Origin: Bacillota bacterium
GTDB taxonomy: Bacteria; Bacillota; Clostridia; Lachnospirales; Lachnospiraceae
Reading direction: 5' to 3'
Length of the DNA: 64,000 nt
Assembly: GCA_023457255.1 (NCBI GenBank)
Contig: JAEWMB010000008.1
Location: 1-64,000, forward strand
Part shown: positions 27,189 through 36,297 of the stretch, in pieces
How the letters are laid out: each line of letters opens with the position of its first letter
How positions within the stretch are numbered: position 1 is the first letter of the stretch
Made by a program: the position numbers and the translations under genes
The notes under the pieces: model-generated
What the model was told of the DNA's origin: nothing
Seen by the model: only the letters and a program-made list of their open reading frames with translations
Databases searched by the model: none

Positions 27189-27629
27189 TTGTCTACGTCT
27201 TGATATAATATTTATAAGATTATAATAAGAAGGACGTCAAAAAATTAATTATAGGATAATTAAAAATATTCAAAATGAAATATGGTAATATAATGGGATT
27301 AAATTATTAAAGGTACTATTAAAAACTCTGGGTAAATTTATATTGAAATTATAATTATATTAATTTTATTAATGTGAGTATGAAATAAGATAAGACGGTT
27401 AAGAAATAAACATAAATAAAATATCCATATAATTTATCTTATATTACAGGAATGGTGTATATTATTAATTCAGTAACTTATCAAATAATTCAACATTTAA
27501 CATAATATTTTAGTGAAAAAGATAAGATTTTCGTATTTTTTACGATTTGTTACATATTAGCTATAGCTATCTAAATCATATCGTGATATAATTAAAAAAG
27601 TTAGCATAAGAAAGATGAAGGATGATAAT

Positions 27630-28487
27630 ATGGGAAAAACGATAGCAGTTGCAAATCAAAAAGGTGGAGTTGGAAAAACAACTACAGCAATTAATTTAGC
27701 AGCATGTTTAGCGGAAAAAGGCATGAAGGTGCTTACAATTGACATTGATCCTCAAGGTAATACTACAAGTGGTCTTGGTATCAATAAAACTACTTTGGAA
27801 AATACTGTTTATGAACTATTGATTGGGGAAGCTAGTGTTGAAAAATGTATATGCGATAGTGTCGTACCAAATCTTGTTGTTATTCCATCAGATGTAAATT
27901 TAGCTGGTGCTGAGATAGAATTAATTGGAATTGATGATAAGGAGTATATACTTAAAAAGTATATAAACCCAATTAAAGATTTCTTTGACTACATTATTAT
28001 TGATTGTCCTCCTTCGCTGAATACGTTAACAATTAATGCAATGACTACAGCAGATGCTGTCCTTGTGCCTATACAATGTGAATATTATGCACTTGAAGGA
28101 CTATCACAGCTAATACATACAATTAATCTCGTGAAAAAAAGACTAAATGCATCACTAGAAATAGAGGGTGTTGTTTTTACTATGTATGATGCTAGAACAA
28201 ATCTTTCTTTGCAAGTTGTAGAAAATGTAAGAAGTAATTTAGAGCAAAAAATATATAATGCTATTATTCCTCGTAATGTCAGATTGGCGGAGGCTCCTAG
28301 CCATGGGCTGCCAATTAGTATGTATGATCCAAAATCTGCAGGGGCAGATGCTTATCGTGATTTGGCAGATGAAGTAATGAAGCAAGATAATAGAAATGTG
28401 AAAGAAGAGGTTTCTGTTCAAACAAAGGTAGATATGACGGAAAAGAAGAAGGGAAAGAGTTTGTTTGGACGTAGAAAAGGAGAATAG
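27630..28487 (+). CDS. parA: Chromosome partitioning ATPase ParA/Soj
   Basis: Encodes 285 aa. The deviant Walker A box NQKGGVGKTTTAINLAA at residues 9-25, IDIDPQGNTTSGLG and DYIIIDCPPSLNTLT identify ParA. I chose M6 of the longest frame because AAGGA lies 8 nt before it. It binds DNA in the ATP form and, with ParB-parS, separates origins and regulates DnaA. The C-terminal 25 residues are basic and less conserved. parB starts 3 nt after its stop. Confidence 0.97.
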   Translation: MGKTIAVANQKGGVGKTTTAINLAACLAEKGMKVLTIDIDPQGNTTSGLGINKTTLENTVYELLIGEASVEKCICDSVVPNLVVIPSDVNLAGAEIELIGIDDKEYILKKYINPIKDFFDYIIIDCPPSLNTLTINAMTTADAVLVPIQCEYYALEGLSQLIHTINLVKKRLNASLEIEGVVFTMYDARTNLSLQVVENVRSNLEQKIYNAIIPRNVRLAEAPSHGLPISMYDPKSAGADAYRDLADEVMKQDNRNVKEEVSVQTKVDMTEKKKGKSLFGRRKGE

Positions 28488-28490
28488 TAT

Positions 28491-29378
28491 ATGGCACCAA
28501 AAAAAGGTTTAGGCAAAGGACTAGATTCACTAATAGTTGAGAAGATTGGAAAAAGTGAGCCTAAAGTAAAAGAGAATCAAGAGAAGGTTTCACGTGAAAC
28601 ATTGGTGAATATTAATCAAATAGAACCAAATAAATCACAACCACGTTCTCATTTTGATGAGGATGCCTTACATGAATTAGCGGATTCTATTAAAATGCAT
28701 GGTGTAATTCAACCTTTGATTGTTCAAAAAAAAGGAGAACGCTACGAAATTATAGCAGGAGAAAGACGCTGGAGAGCATCAAGAATAGCGGGTTTAAAGG
28801 AAATTCCAGTTATAGTTAAAGAATATACAAAGCAGCAAATTTTAGAAATAGCTTTGATAGAAAATATTCAAAGAGAAGATTTAAATGCAATAGAAGAAGC
28901 ACTTGCTTATGAAAAATTAATTTCAGAGTTTAAATTAAAACAAGATGAAGTTGCTGAACGAGTTGGTAAAAGTAGAGTTTCTGTTACCAATAGTATGAGG
29001 TTATTAAAATTAGATAAGCGTGTACAGCAGATGGTAATTGATGATATGATATCTGGTGGGCATGCAAGAGCTTTGTTGGGAATAGAGGATGGTGAAACCC
29101 AATACCGATTAGCAATAAGAGTGTTTGATGAAAAATTGAGTGTACGTGAAACTGAAAAATTAGTCAAACATCTGCAAAAGGACAAACCGGAAAAGGAAAT
29201 AGCAGTAACAAATGATGATAGTTTTATTTATAGAGAAATTGAAGATCGTATGAAAGCTATTTTTGGAAGTAAAGTTGAAATTCGTCGGGGAAATAATGAT
29301 AAAGGAAAAATAGAGATTGAATACTATTCCCAAGATGATTTTGAGCGTATTCTAGATTTAATTAATACATTAGGTTAG
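28491..29378 (+). CDS. parB: Chromosome partitioning protein ParB/Spo0J
   Basis: Encodes 295 aa. The CTPase/N domain carries the motif GERRWRASRIAGLKEIPVIV (about 87-106) and the NIQREDLNAIEEA arginine-box region (about 127-139); the helix-turn-helix KQDEVAERVGKSRVSVTNSMRLLKL (about 152-176) reads parS. The C-terminal dimerisation domain follows. A parS site lies inside its own 5' coding region (28586-28601), as in Bacillus spo0J. It forms a clamp that spreads from parS and loads SMC. Confidence 0.97.
   Translation: MAPKKGLGKGLDSLIVEKIGKSEPKVKENQEKVSRETLVNINQIEPNKSQPRSHFDEDALHELADSIKMHGVIQPLIVQKKGERYEIIAGERRWRASRIAGLKEIPVIVKEYTKQQILEIALIENIQREDLNAIEEALAYEKLISEFKLKQDEVAERVGKSRVSVTNSMRLLKLDKRVQQMVIDDMISGGHARALLGIEDGETQYRLAIRVFDEKLSVRETEKLVKHLQKDKPEKEIAVTNDDSFIYREIEDRMKAIFGSKVEIRRGNNDKGKIEIEYYSQDDFERILDLINTLG
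28586..28601. promoter_or_regulatory. parS: parS site 3, inside parB (15 of 16)
   Basis: GGTTTCACGTGAAACA, one mismatch at the first base. It encodes part of VSRETLV in ParB; the same intragenic location is known for Bacillus spo0J. Confidence 0.92.
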
Positions 29379-29447
29379 TATAAAGAGATTCAACTTGATA
29401 AAAGAATTAATAAAACAATCGAAAAGTAGAGGAAGGTAAAAGGGAGA

Positions 29448-29960
29448 ATGGAACTGTTTCATAGGCTTGGTATAGATGGAAGTTATGTAGTTCTTGGAGT
29501 TGCAGCTGCTTTATTATTAATTTTAATCATTCAAATTATAATATTAGTGAAGCAAAGTAAATTAAAGAAAAAGTATAATGCTTTTATGGAAGGTAGTGAG
29601 GGAAAAAACCTGGAAAGTACTATTCTAAACCGTTTTCAAGAGGTGGACCGATTAAAAGAGGATACCAAGTCTATGAAAGCAAGTATTAATAAGATTATAG
29701 AAAATTTATTAATTACTTACCAAAAATCTAGTATTGTTAAGTATGATGCTTTTAAAGAAATGGGAGGAAAGCTAAGTTTTTCCCTTTGTCTTTTAGATGA
29801 TAATAATAATGGGTTTATTATTACATCAATGCATAGCAGCAGAGAAGGATGTTATACTTATATAAAGGAAATTATTAAAGGAGAATCTTTTGTACTTTTA
29901 TCAGAAGAAGAAAAACAGGTATTAAGCGAAGCAAAAAATAAGAAGAACTATTTTGAGTAA
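29448..29960 (+). CDS. DUF4446 family membrane protein
   Basis: Encodes 170 aa. One membrane helix (about residues 14-33, VVLGVAAALLLILIIQIIIL) is followed by a basic stretch, a coiled coil (LESTILNRFQEVDRLKEDTKSMK) and a globular domain with YDAFKEMGGKLSFSLCLLD and NGFIITSMHSSREGCYTY. I recognise this as DUF4446, common just downstream of parB in clostridia. The function is unknown; the location suggests a link to chromosome or cell-envelope biology, which is inference. A strong terminator follows. Confidence 0.85.
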   Translation: MELFHRLGIDGSYVVLGVAAALLLILIIQIIILVKQSKLKKKYNAFMEGSEGKNLESTILNRFQEVDRLKEDTKSMKASINKIIENLLITYQKSSIVKYDAFKEMGGKLSFSLCLLDDNNNGFIITSMHSSREGCYTYIKEIIKGESFVLLSEEEKQVLSEAKNKKNYFE

Positions 29961-29968
29961 GGTAAAGT

Positions 29969-30014
29969 AGTCTTAGAGCGAATGAAAAGAGTGACTTCGT
30001 TCTAAGACTTTTTA
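29969..30014 (+). terminator. Terminator after the parAB-DUF4446 operon
   Basis: AGTCTTAGAGCGAA (29969-29982) pairs with TTCGTTCTAAGACT (29996-30009), one mismatch, followed by TTTTTATT. Confidence 0.9.
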
Positions 30015-30103
30015 TTAATAAACTCACTTATTGAAGGTAAAAAGTAAAAAAAGAGGCGGCTTGCTTATATACTATGTTAATTAAGAAGTGGAGGAGTAGC
30101 TCA

Positions 30104-31186
30104 TTGAAACGAATGTCTGTAGATAATTTAGTAGGCGGAGAGATCATTGCAAAGGAAGTTGCAACAAACCGTGGTCTTGTTATCATTCCGGTTGGATCAA
30201 AACTTAAAAAAGAGTATATCCATAAATTAAAAGAGCTACATATTGACTGGATTTATATTGAGGAAATTAAAGAACAAAAAATAGATAGTCTAGTGCAAGG
30301 TACTGTAGAGATGCAGGTTGAGAAAAAGATATTAGAAGAATGTGTGGGACAAATCAAAGATACCATTGAACGCTATACGTGTTGTGCCAGTAATGAATTA
30401 ACTGGAGTTGTAGATGTTGCAAATCGTATTATACAGGAAATCTTAGAACAACCGAATGTAATGTATAATGTGTCTACAATACGTGAAAAAAACCATTCTA
30501 CCTATACCCATAGTATTAATGTCTCAACTTTAGCAGTATTGATAGCCTTAAAATTAAAATTGCCTCAAAAGAAGATACAAGAAATTGCAATAGGTTCTTT
30601 GCTGCATGATTTAGGGATTGCTTATTTACCGTTCGATTATACGAAAGTAAATATGGATGAGTGTGACGAAAAACAGTTGGCAGAGATAAGAAAACATGTA
30701 CTAACTGGTTACACTATGGTAAGGGATGAAAGTTGGTTGTCTAATACAGCGAAGGATATTATTCTTAGTCATCATGAAAGAGATGATGGTAGTGGTTATC
30801 CAATGCGTCTAACAAGTGAAAAGATTAGCACAGAGACAAAAATTGTGGCAATCTGTGATGAGTTAGATAGTGCCGTTTACAGTAACCAAAAGCTTAAATA
30901 TAAAGTTCATCATGTTATCGATAATATAATGAGCAAAGCAGGAATATTATTTGACTTTAAAGTAGTAAATGCATTTGTTGAGGTTGTAGCGATATATCCA
31001 ATAGGAACATACGTTCTGCTTAATACTGAGGAGGTTGGAATTGTAATACGTCAAAACTACCGCATGCCAACCCGTCCAGTGATACAAGTATTAGGTATAA
31101 GAGAGTTGGATTTAAGTAAGAAGGGAAGAATCGTTGATTTATCACAAGAACTAACAACTTATGTACGAGACACAATTGAGGAATAG
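30104..31186 (+). CDS. HD-GYP domain protein (putative cyclic di-GMP phosphodiesterase)
   Basis: Encodes 360 aa from a TTG start, chosen because GGAGGAG lies 7 nt upstream. An N-terminal domain of about 120 residues of unknown type is followed by the HD-GYP domain: HSINVSTLAVLIALKLKLP, the metal pair HD in SLLHDLGIAYLP, HVLTGYTMVR, and HHERDDGSGYPMRLTSEKI with an intact GYP. Such proteins hydrolyse cyclic di-GMP; all visible metal ligands are present, so it is probably active. No membrane segment. Single gene after a terminator. Confidence 0.9.
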   Translation: MKRMSVDNLVGGEIIAKEVATNRGLVIIPVGSKLKKEYIHKLKELHIDWIYIEEIKEQKIDSLVQGTVEMQVEKKILEECVGQIKDTIERYTCCASNELTGVVDVANRIIQEILEQPNVMYNVSTIREKNHSTYTHSINVSTLAVLIALKLKLPQKKIQEIAIGSLLHDLGIAYLPFDYTKVNMDECDEKQLAEIRKHVLTGYTMVRDESWLSNTAKDIILSHHERDDGSGYPMRLTSEKISTETKIVAICDELDSAVYSNQKLKYKVHHVIDNIMSKAGILFDFKVVNAFVEVVAIYPIGTYVLLNTEEVGIVIRQNYRMPTRPVIQVLGIRELDLSKKGRIVDLSQELTTYVRDTIEE

Positions 31187-31307
31187 GGACTGATAGGATA
31201 ATCACTATATTCCCTAGTTGCTAAGATATCATTAATATGATATAACTAAGAAATGAAGTTTTCACATAGAATGGAATACAGTAAATAGAAAGTTATTGGG
31301 TGGATTA

Positions 31308-32186
31308 ATGCATAGTTTTTTAAGGGCAATAGGATTTAGTAAATTAAATAATAGAATGCAGGTGGAAACCTTAATTCATAAAGTGGTGGAACAAGCTACG
31401 GATAAATGTAAATTTAGCTTTGAGGATGATACTGTTGTTGCGGAATTATCTTATGAATTTGCAGAAGGAATAGGAATCACTGTACGAGGGGAATATGATG
31501 AGAATGATAAATTTCATGTTGAACATTATTATCCTTATTTTCATGGTCAAAATGTGAGCACAAGGGAAGAAGTCTATATCAGTAAGCGTGTTGACACGGA
31601 TGCTTATACTGGAATGTGTGATGATTACAGACTAGGAGTGTCTCTGATCTTTTATTTGCAAAATGTGATTGAGTACTTATCAATAAAATCGAAAAGGGAT
31701 TCTATCGGACATCTTTCCATTACTTTAGCCGGATTAGCTGCAGAGGGAAAGATATTACTTCCGGTAGAAAAGACGGAGCATCAGATTAAGAGCAGTAATG
31801 CAGATCTGAAATATCGCAATCAATTGATTGCAGAAGCTAAAAAGGGAAATCAAGAAGCAATTGATAGCTTAACAATCGATGATATTGATATGTATGCCAT
31901 GGTTTCTAAGCGAATTAAAAAGGAAGATATTTATTCTATAGTAGAAACTTCATTTATTCCGTATGGATCAGAGTCTGATAATTATACAGTCTTAGGAACT
32001 ATCTTAGAGTGGCGCGAAATAAAGAATGAAGAAACAAAGGAAATACTATATCTAATGCAGCTGGAGTGCAATGGCTTAACATTTGAGGTTTGCATTAATA
32101 AAGAGGATTTGTTTGGTGAGCCACAAGTAGGGAGAAGATTCAGGGGAACAATTTGGATGCAAGGAATGGTTGACTTTATCGGATAA
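31308..32186 (+). CDS. DUF3881 family protein
   Basis: Encodes 292 aa starting MHSFLRAIGFSKLNNR; GGGTGG precedes the ATG by 4 nt, so the in-frame TTG 12 nt earlier is not used. I recognise this N terminus as DUF3881, which to my knowledge is mainly a Lachnospiraceae family. It looks soluble: no signal peptide, no membrane helix, a mix of beta-rich segments and a C-terminal region (YTVLGTILEWREI, then VGRRFRGTIWMQGMVDF). The function is unknown. Confidence 0.8.
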   Translation: MHSFLRAIGFSKLNNRMQVETLIHKVVEQATDKCKFSFEDDTVVAELSYEFAEGIGITVRGEYDENDKFHVEHYYPYFHGQNVSTREEVYISKRVDTDAYTGMCDDYRLGVSLIFYLQNVIEYLSIKSKRDSIGHLSITLAGLAAEGKILLPVEKTEHQIKSSNADLKYRNQLIAEAKKGNQEAIDSLTIDDIDMYAMVSKRIKKEDIYSIVETSFIPYGSESDNYTVLGTILEWREIKNEETKEILYLMQLECNGLTFEVCINKEDLFGEPQVGRRFRGTIWMQGMVDFIG

Positions 32187-32220
32187 TTTGCATATAATAA
32201 TTATTGTGTCATCCGAAGAA

Positions 32221-32292
32221 GTCCCCATAGTTAAACGGATATAATAAATCCCTCCTAAGGATTAGTTACAGGTTCGATTCCTGTTGGGGACG
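32221..32292 (+). tRNA. tRNA-Arg (anticodon CCT)
   Basis: Cloverleaf of 72 nt: acceptor GTCCCCA with TGGGGAC, anticodon stem AATCC/GGATT around CTCCTAA (anticodon CCT), T-loop TTCGATT. It reads AGG codons. A strong terminator follows immediately. Confidence 0.93.
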
Positions 32293-32294
32293 TA

Positions 32295-32326
32295 AAAGGC
32301 TGTAGGTATTAACCTACAGCCTTTTT
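32295..32326 (+). terminator. Terminator of tRNA-Arg
   Basis: Perfect stem AAAGGCTGTAGGT / ACCTACAGCCTTT with an ATTA loop, followed by a T-run. Confidence 0.95.
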
Positions 32327-32546
32327 AATATAAAGTATATAGAGCGAAGAGCGTAAATAAAACTGGATAAAAATAAAACTAATATCATAAAATTACAGGA
32401 ATAATCCGATAACTATATCATCGGAAGAAAGTTTTAATAATTGAACATATGGATAAGGTAATAATATGTAACGATATTCAGACATTTGATAAGTGATAGG
32501 ATATAAGTTATGATCTAGCATATAGGACGACATAGGAGGGATAGGA

Positions 32547-33272
32547 TTGAAGAATAGGAAATCAAAGATTATCTATATTATCTTCTTTGTCGCAGCAGCT
32601 TTTTTTGCGGCATTTATCTTAATACAATTCCATACGGATTATCTGGCGGTAGGGCTGGCCGCTGTTTTAATGTTAATTGCTGCTTATCTTTTAGTAGATA
32701 AAATAGAACATGATATTTATCAAAAATACCAACTGGACCAATGTGATCTTGATGATAAATTTGAGCAGGCTATGCTCGAAATGAAACGTAATTATACAAA
32801 GCTTGAAAAATTGGAAAGAGCAATATATAAAGCAGCTCAGGAAGAGAACCAGGAAGAGGCAGATAGTATTTCTATTCTTGGAATCTTAACTCGTCTCGAG
32901 GAGTTAGAAAAGGGCATGCAAAAGGCACAGGTAGAGAATACAAAATTGCTTCGCCATGGAATTAAAGCATTGATTCAATTCAGTAAAGAGAATGCACGCC
33001 AGGTAGCGTTAAATACGAATGAGAATACGCAATCCGTATTGAAAGAAATTAGTTATATTGTTTCTATGCTGGAGGAAGCGTTACCAAATCTTCTTACGAA
33101 CAACCAATCAGGATTGGAAGAACAAATTGTAACATTGAATAATAATTATCAAAACGAAGTAGATGATATTACAAGGAAATTGGAGCAAATAAACAAATTG
33201 CTTCAAAGCATAGCAGAGAGTAATCAAAAGAGGGCAGAAGAAAGCAGAATTGCAGATATTAAGGAAGTTTAA
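32547..33272 (+). CDS. Membrane-anchored coiled-coil protein of unknown function
   Basis: Encodes 241 aa from TTG, with AGGAGGG 6 nt upstream. Two hydrophobic helices (about 8-26 and 32-50) form a hairpin in the membrane with a short outer loop; residues 55-110 and 175-240 are predicted coiled coil by their heptad pattern (MLEMKRNYTKLEKLERAIYK and VDDITRKLEQINKLLQSIAE). No enzyme motif. I do not recognise a family. Shape recalls cytoplasmic scaffold or cell-envelope proteins. It stands alone between two terminators, so it is its own transcription unit. Confidence 0.75.
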   Translation: MKNRKSKIIYIIFFVAAAFFAAFILIQFHTDYLAVGLAAVLMLIAAYLLVDKIEHDIYQKYQLDQCDLDDKFEQAMLEMKRNYTKLEKLERAIYKAAQEENQEEADSISILGILTRLEELEKGMQKAQVENTKLLRHGIKALIQFSKENARQVALNTNENTQSVLKEISYIVSMLEEALPNLLTNNQSGLEEQIVTLNNNYQNEVDDITRKLEQINKLLQSIAESNQKRAEESRIADIKEV

Positions 33273-33358
33273 GAACATCTTGATGCAATTGTGGTGTTTA
33301 TGACAGAAAGAGGGACAGACCATGTGATTCAAGATATAAATGAGTGACATCTAAATAG

Positions 33359-33391
33359 AAAGGTCAGCACGAATAAAGTGTTGACCTTTTG
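33359..33391. terminator. Bidirectional terminator between convergent genes
   Basis: AAAGGTCAGCAC (33359-33370) pairs with GTGTTGACCTTT (33378-33389) with one G-T pair; T-runs lie on both strands. It serves the coiled-coil gene and the carboxypeptidase gene. Confidence 0.88.
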
Positions 33392-33409
33392 TCATATTAT
33401 TTTAGATTT

Positions 33410-34960
33410 TTACTCAATAAAGTCCTCACGATAATTCCGGCGTATAGAATCCATTCGGCGTTTATGATTCTCATGGTATCTTCTACGACGCTTTCTGTGC
33501 GGTAATTCAATAAAGAGTATATAATAGCCAACTAAAAGAACCACAACAGTAGCTGTCACACCGAGAAGTATTGGCTTAGTTATGGAAGAATCCATCTCCT
33601 TTGCTTCCTTTTCCTTTGTAGAATCTAAAGTTACTGGAACATCTTCCTGTTCTGAAGTTACTGGATCAAGGGTTACATTGGTCCCGGAGTCAGTAAAAAT
33701 AAGTTCCGGAGGAATCAAATAACCTGGCCATTGTGCATCAAATTCCGCCTTGGTCAGAGGATAATCCTTGTTATAATATAAAATGTCAGTTGTTCCTACA
33801 AATTTACCGGCATAGGAATAAGATATTTGCCCTATTACGTTATTGCCATGAACAAATTCTTTTACTGGAGTATAAGTGATGGTCTTTTCGGCATCTTTAT
33901 AATCGGCTGTTACAGGCAAAACCACATTACTATTTGAACTTAATCGCAATGGACTTTGCTCTGGTTTAACAAATGCCGGAAAGTCTTTAAATAAAGACGT
34001 AAATCCGGAACTGCTAACACTTTCTGTATCTTCCATACGATAGAGAGCATAATTATCAAATGCAAAATCCAGAATTTTAGCAGTGTCTTCATAAGCGTGC
34101 AAGCCAGTATCCACATGAAGGACAACCGCAATTAAGGTTAATCCGTTTCGTTCTGCATAAGTCACCAATGTGGTTTTAGCTTCTGTTGTGCCGCCGGTCT
34201 TTCCTCCAATTGCTCCATCATAATTTAGTGTTTTACGAATGAAACGATGGTGATTTGCCAAAGGGCGTGCTACATTTTTATTCGTTGCCGGAATAGTATA
34301 AGTTCGGGTACCTGTAATGGTTCGAAATTCTGGCAGCATAATCGCTGCACGGCTAATTAAAGCCATATCATAGGCACAAGTATAATGGTTATCGTCATGA
34401 AGCCCGTGAGGGTTCACAAAGTTAGTATTGACACATCCAAGCTCTTTCGCCCGGGCATTCATCATAGCAGCAAAGTCAGAAATCGGACCATTGGCAACAT
34501 GTTCACCAACTCCATAAGAGACTTCATTTGCTGATTCTAACATAACACCGTATAAAGCATCCTTTAAGGAGATGGATTCACCTTCTACGAGGCCGATTCG
34601 ACTGCTGTTAAAATCAACATCCCATTCTGCGGCATGTGACATTGTCATAGTTTCATTTAGATTATTATTTTCAATTGCTAATAAGGTAGTCATAATCTTT
34701 GTTATACTTGCCGGATAGTGTTTATCATAAAGATCCTTTTCGTATAAAATTAAACCGGTACTAGCTTCCATGACAATAGCAGCATCGGCATATACTTCCG
34801 GTCCGGTTGGCCAGGTAAAATCAGATACATCAACAGTGGATGAAACATTTTCTTTATTTGTATTGGAATCCGCATAGGCTATGGCAGGAGAAGCCGTAAG
34901 TAATACGGTGGCTGTAATTGCAAGGAGCCTACGGAAGTATTTTCTAAAATTAACCTTCAT
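33410..34960 (-). CDS. dacF: D-alanyl-D-alanine carboxypeptidase (low-molecular-weight PBP)
   Basis: Encodes 516 aa from M47 of the longest frame; GGAGG sits 7 nt before this ATG and the protein then opens with a clear signal peptide (basic start, hydrophobic core LLAITATVLLTASPAIA, cut after AYA). Peptidase S11 motifs: SITK near residue 85, SAN in MLESANEVSYG and KTG in GGKTGGTTE. A C-terminal membrane helix (LLGVTATVVVLLVGYYILFI) and basic tail anchor it. It trims the terminal D-Ala of peptidoglycan stems on the outer face. The dac assignment within S11 is approximate. Confidence 0.9.
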   Translation of the reverse strand: MKVNFRKYFRRLLAITATVLLTASPAIAYADSNTNKENVSSTVDVSDFTWPTGPEVYADAAIVMEASTGLILYEKDLYDKHYPASITKIMTTLLAIENNNLNETMTMSHAAEWDVDFNSSRIGLVEGESISLKDALYGVMLESANEVSYGVGEHVANGPISDFAAMMNARAKELGCVNTNFVNPHGLHDDNHYTCAYDMALISRAAIMLPEFRTITGTRTYTIPATNKNVARPLANHHRFIRKTLNYDGAIGGKTGGTTEAKTTLVTYAERNGLTLIAVVLHVDTGLHAYEDTAKILDFAFDNYALYRMEDTESVSSSGFTSLFKDFPAFVKPEQSPLRLSSNSNVVLPVTADYKDAEKTITYTPVKEFVHGNNVIGQISYSYAGKFVGTTDILYYNKDYPLTKAEFDAQWPGYLIPPELIFTDSGTNVTLDPVTSEQEDVPVTLDSTKEKEAKEMDSSITKPILLGVTATVVVLLVGYYILFIELPHRKRRRRYHENHKRRMDSIRRNYREDFIE

Positions 34961-35054
34961 AAAATCCTCCGAATCTATGTGAAAAAGCGGTTGCAAGGTG
35001 ATGAAAAAAGCAATGGCAGGCGATGAAAAAGCAATTGCTTTGATAAACGATAAG

Positions 35055-35082
35055 ACCCCGTTCAAGGTAGACTTGACGGGGT
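35055..35082 (-). terminator. GC-rich hairpin between araD and the carboxypeptidase gene
   Basis: ACCCCGTTCAAG (35055-35066) pairs with CTTGACGGGGT (35072-35082) apart from one bulge. On the minus strand only TCTTATCG follows, a poor T-run, so it may be a weak terminator of araD or an RNA processing element. Confidence 0.5.
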
Positions 35083-35163
35083 GCCCGTATGTTATCATTA
35101 TAAAGTATTTTTATGCATGTATCAAGCTAAAATACTATAAATCAGAGAAACAGTAATAAAGAA

Positions 35164-35886
35164 CTATTCGGTGCGTTTTTGACCATAATAAGAACTTGGA
35201 CCATGCTTCCGTAGATAGTGTTTATCCAGTAGGTCCTGCTGCATGGAAGGACAGGTGGCTGTCAAATGATTGCTTTGATAGAGCAATAAAGTATGCCAAG
35301 CCATCTGAGCTACTTCTTCTAAAACAATCGCATTTTCCACGGCTTTCATAGCACTGTTTCCCCAGGTAAAGGGCCCATGACTATAAACAAGAACGGATGG
35401 AACCTGATAAGGATCAATGCTAAGTTTTTTAAAGGTATCAATGATAACGCTACCGGTTTCTTTTTCATAGGAGTTTTTGATTTCGCTTGCCGTCATTTTG
35501 CGGGTGCATGGTATGGAGCCATAAAAGTAATCCGCATGGGTAGTACCAAGGGCAGGGATGAAAGCTCCTGCCTGCGCAAAAATAGTTGCAAAGCGTGAAT
35601 GAGTATGAACAATACCACCAAGATCAGGATATGCTTTATATAATTCTATATGTGTTGGAGTATCGGAAGAAGGATTTAAGGTACCTTCAATCACAGTTCC
35701 TTCTAAGTCTACTACAACCATGTCCTCAGATCTCATATTAGTATACTCAACCCCGGATGGTTTAATTACAATATATCCTGTTTCTTTATCTCGAGCGGAA
35801 ACATTACCCCATGTTAAGGTAATTAATCCATGCTTTGGTAACATCATATTAGCTTGGAAAACTTCTTCTTTTAGCTTTTCTAACAT
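35164..35886 (-). CDS. araD: L-ribulose-5-phosphate 4-epimerase
   Basis: Encodes 240 aa of the class II aldolase/epimerase family. Zinc ligands HTHS (about 95-98) and the later histidine HG in VYSHGPFTWG are visible; TWGNVSAR, KPSGVEYT, SSDTPTH and GTTHADYFYG match AraD closely. It turns L-ribulose-5-phosphate into D-xylulose-5-phosphate, the last step of L-arabinose breakdown. No other ara genes are nearby. UlaF/SgbE-type epimerases of similar sequence are the alternative. Ribosome site AGGAGG. Confidence 0.88.
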   Translation of the reverse strand: MLEKLKEEVFQANMMLPKHGLITLTWGNVSARDKETGYIVIKPSGVEYTNMRSEDMVVVDLEGTVIEGTLNPSSDTPTHIELYKAYPDLGGIVHTHSRFATIFAQAGAFIPALGTTHADYFYGSIPCTRKMTASEIKNSYEKETGSVIIDTFKKLSIDPYQVPSVLVYSHGPFTWGNSAMKAVENAIVLEEVAQMAWHTLLLYQSNHLTATCPSMQQDLLDKHYLRKHGPSSYYGQKRTE

Positions 35887-36297
35887 TTTTATTCCTCCTG
35901 TTATGTATAATAGAATGAATATCTATATTTATTATAATACATGCAAATATTGAAGTAAAGGAAGTATGACACTTGTATGGAGGACCTGTCTATAATTAGC
36001 AGTCAAGTTAGAGAAAAGTTAGGGCTGTTCTTAAGAGACCTAAGAGAAATTTATTGAGCTGGATTTTATATATGGATAGGTTGTGAAACAGGGATTTTTT
36101 ATTATGAGGCGGCCTTAAAGTACAAAAGCTTGAGTGGGAAAGAAATAGAAAGAAACAAGAGATAATGCTATACAGCATTGGTAATATATGCTATAATTAT
36201 AGTATCAATTTAAAGTATTTTATGTAAATATTACAAAACTATATAGAATACCGAGTATAGTGCGACTATGAAAGACTAGACGAGAGGAGCCAACATT
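35887..36297. other. Intergenic region between divergent genes
   Basis: No credible gene. A 26-codon frame from ATG at about 35977 has no ribosome site. A weak promoter for the downstream kinase gene can be seen: TATACA (36169-36174), 17-bp spacer, TATAAT (36192-36197). Confidence 0.5.

Larger units (their letters stand above)
26281..27629. other. 1.3-kb AT-rich non-coding region holding two parS sites
   Basis: This is the longest stretch without a gene in the window. Open frames here are short, made of Lys, Asn, Ile and Tyr, and cross the parS site, so I reject them. Besides the parS sites at 26586 and 27173, an island of about 100 nt at 27038-27140 is clearly richer in G and C and has small dyads (CAAGG/CCTTG; AATCT/AGATT; ATAATCTT/AAGATTAT). 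It could be a small RNA or a relic. The 3' end contains the parA promoter region. Confidence 0.6.

Noticed and set aside
29140..29155. A possible fourth parS in parB (near TACGTGAAACT)
   Set aside because: Only the right half matches; the left half has several mismatches.
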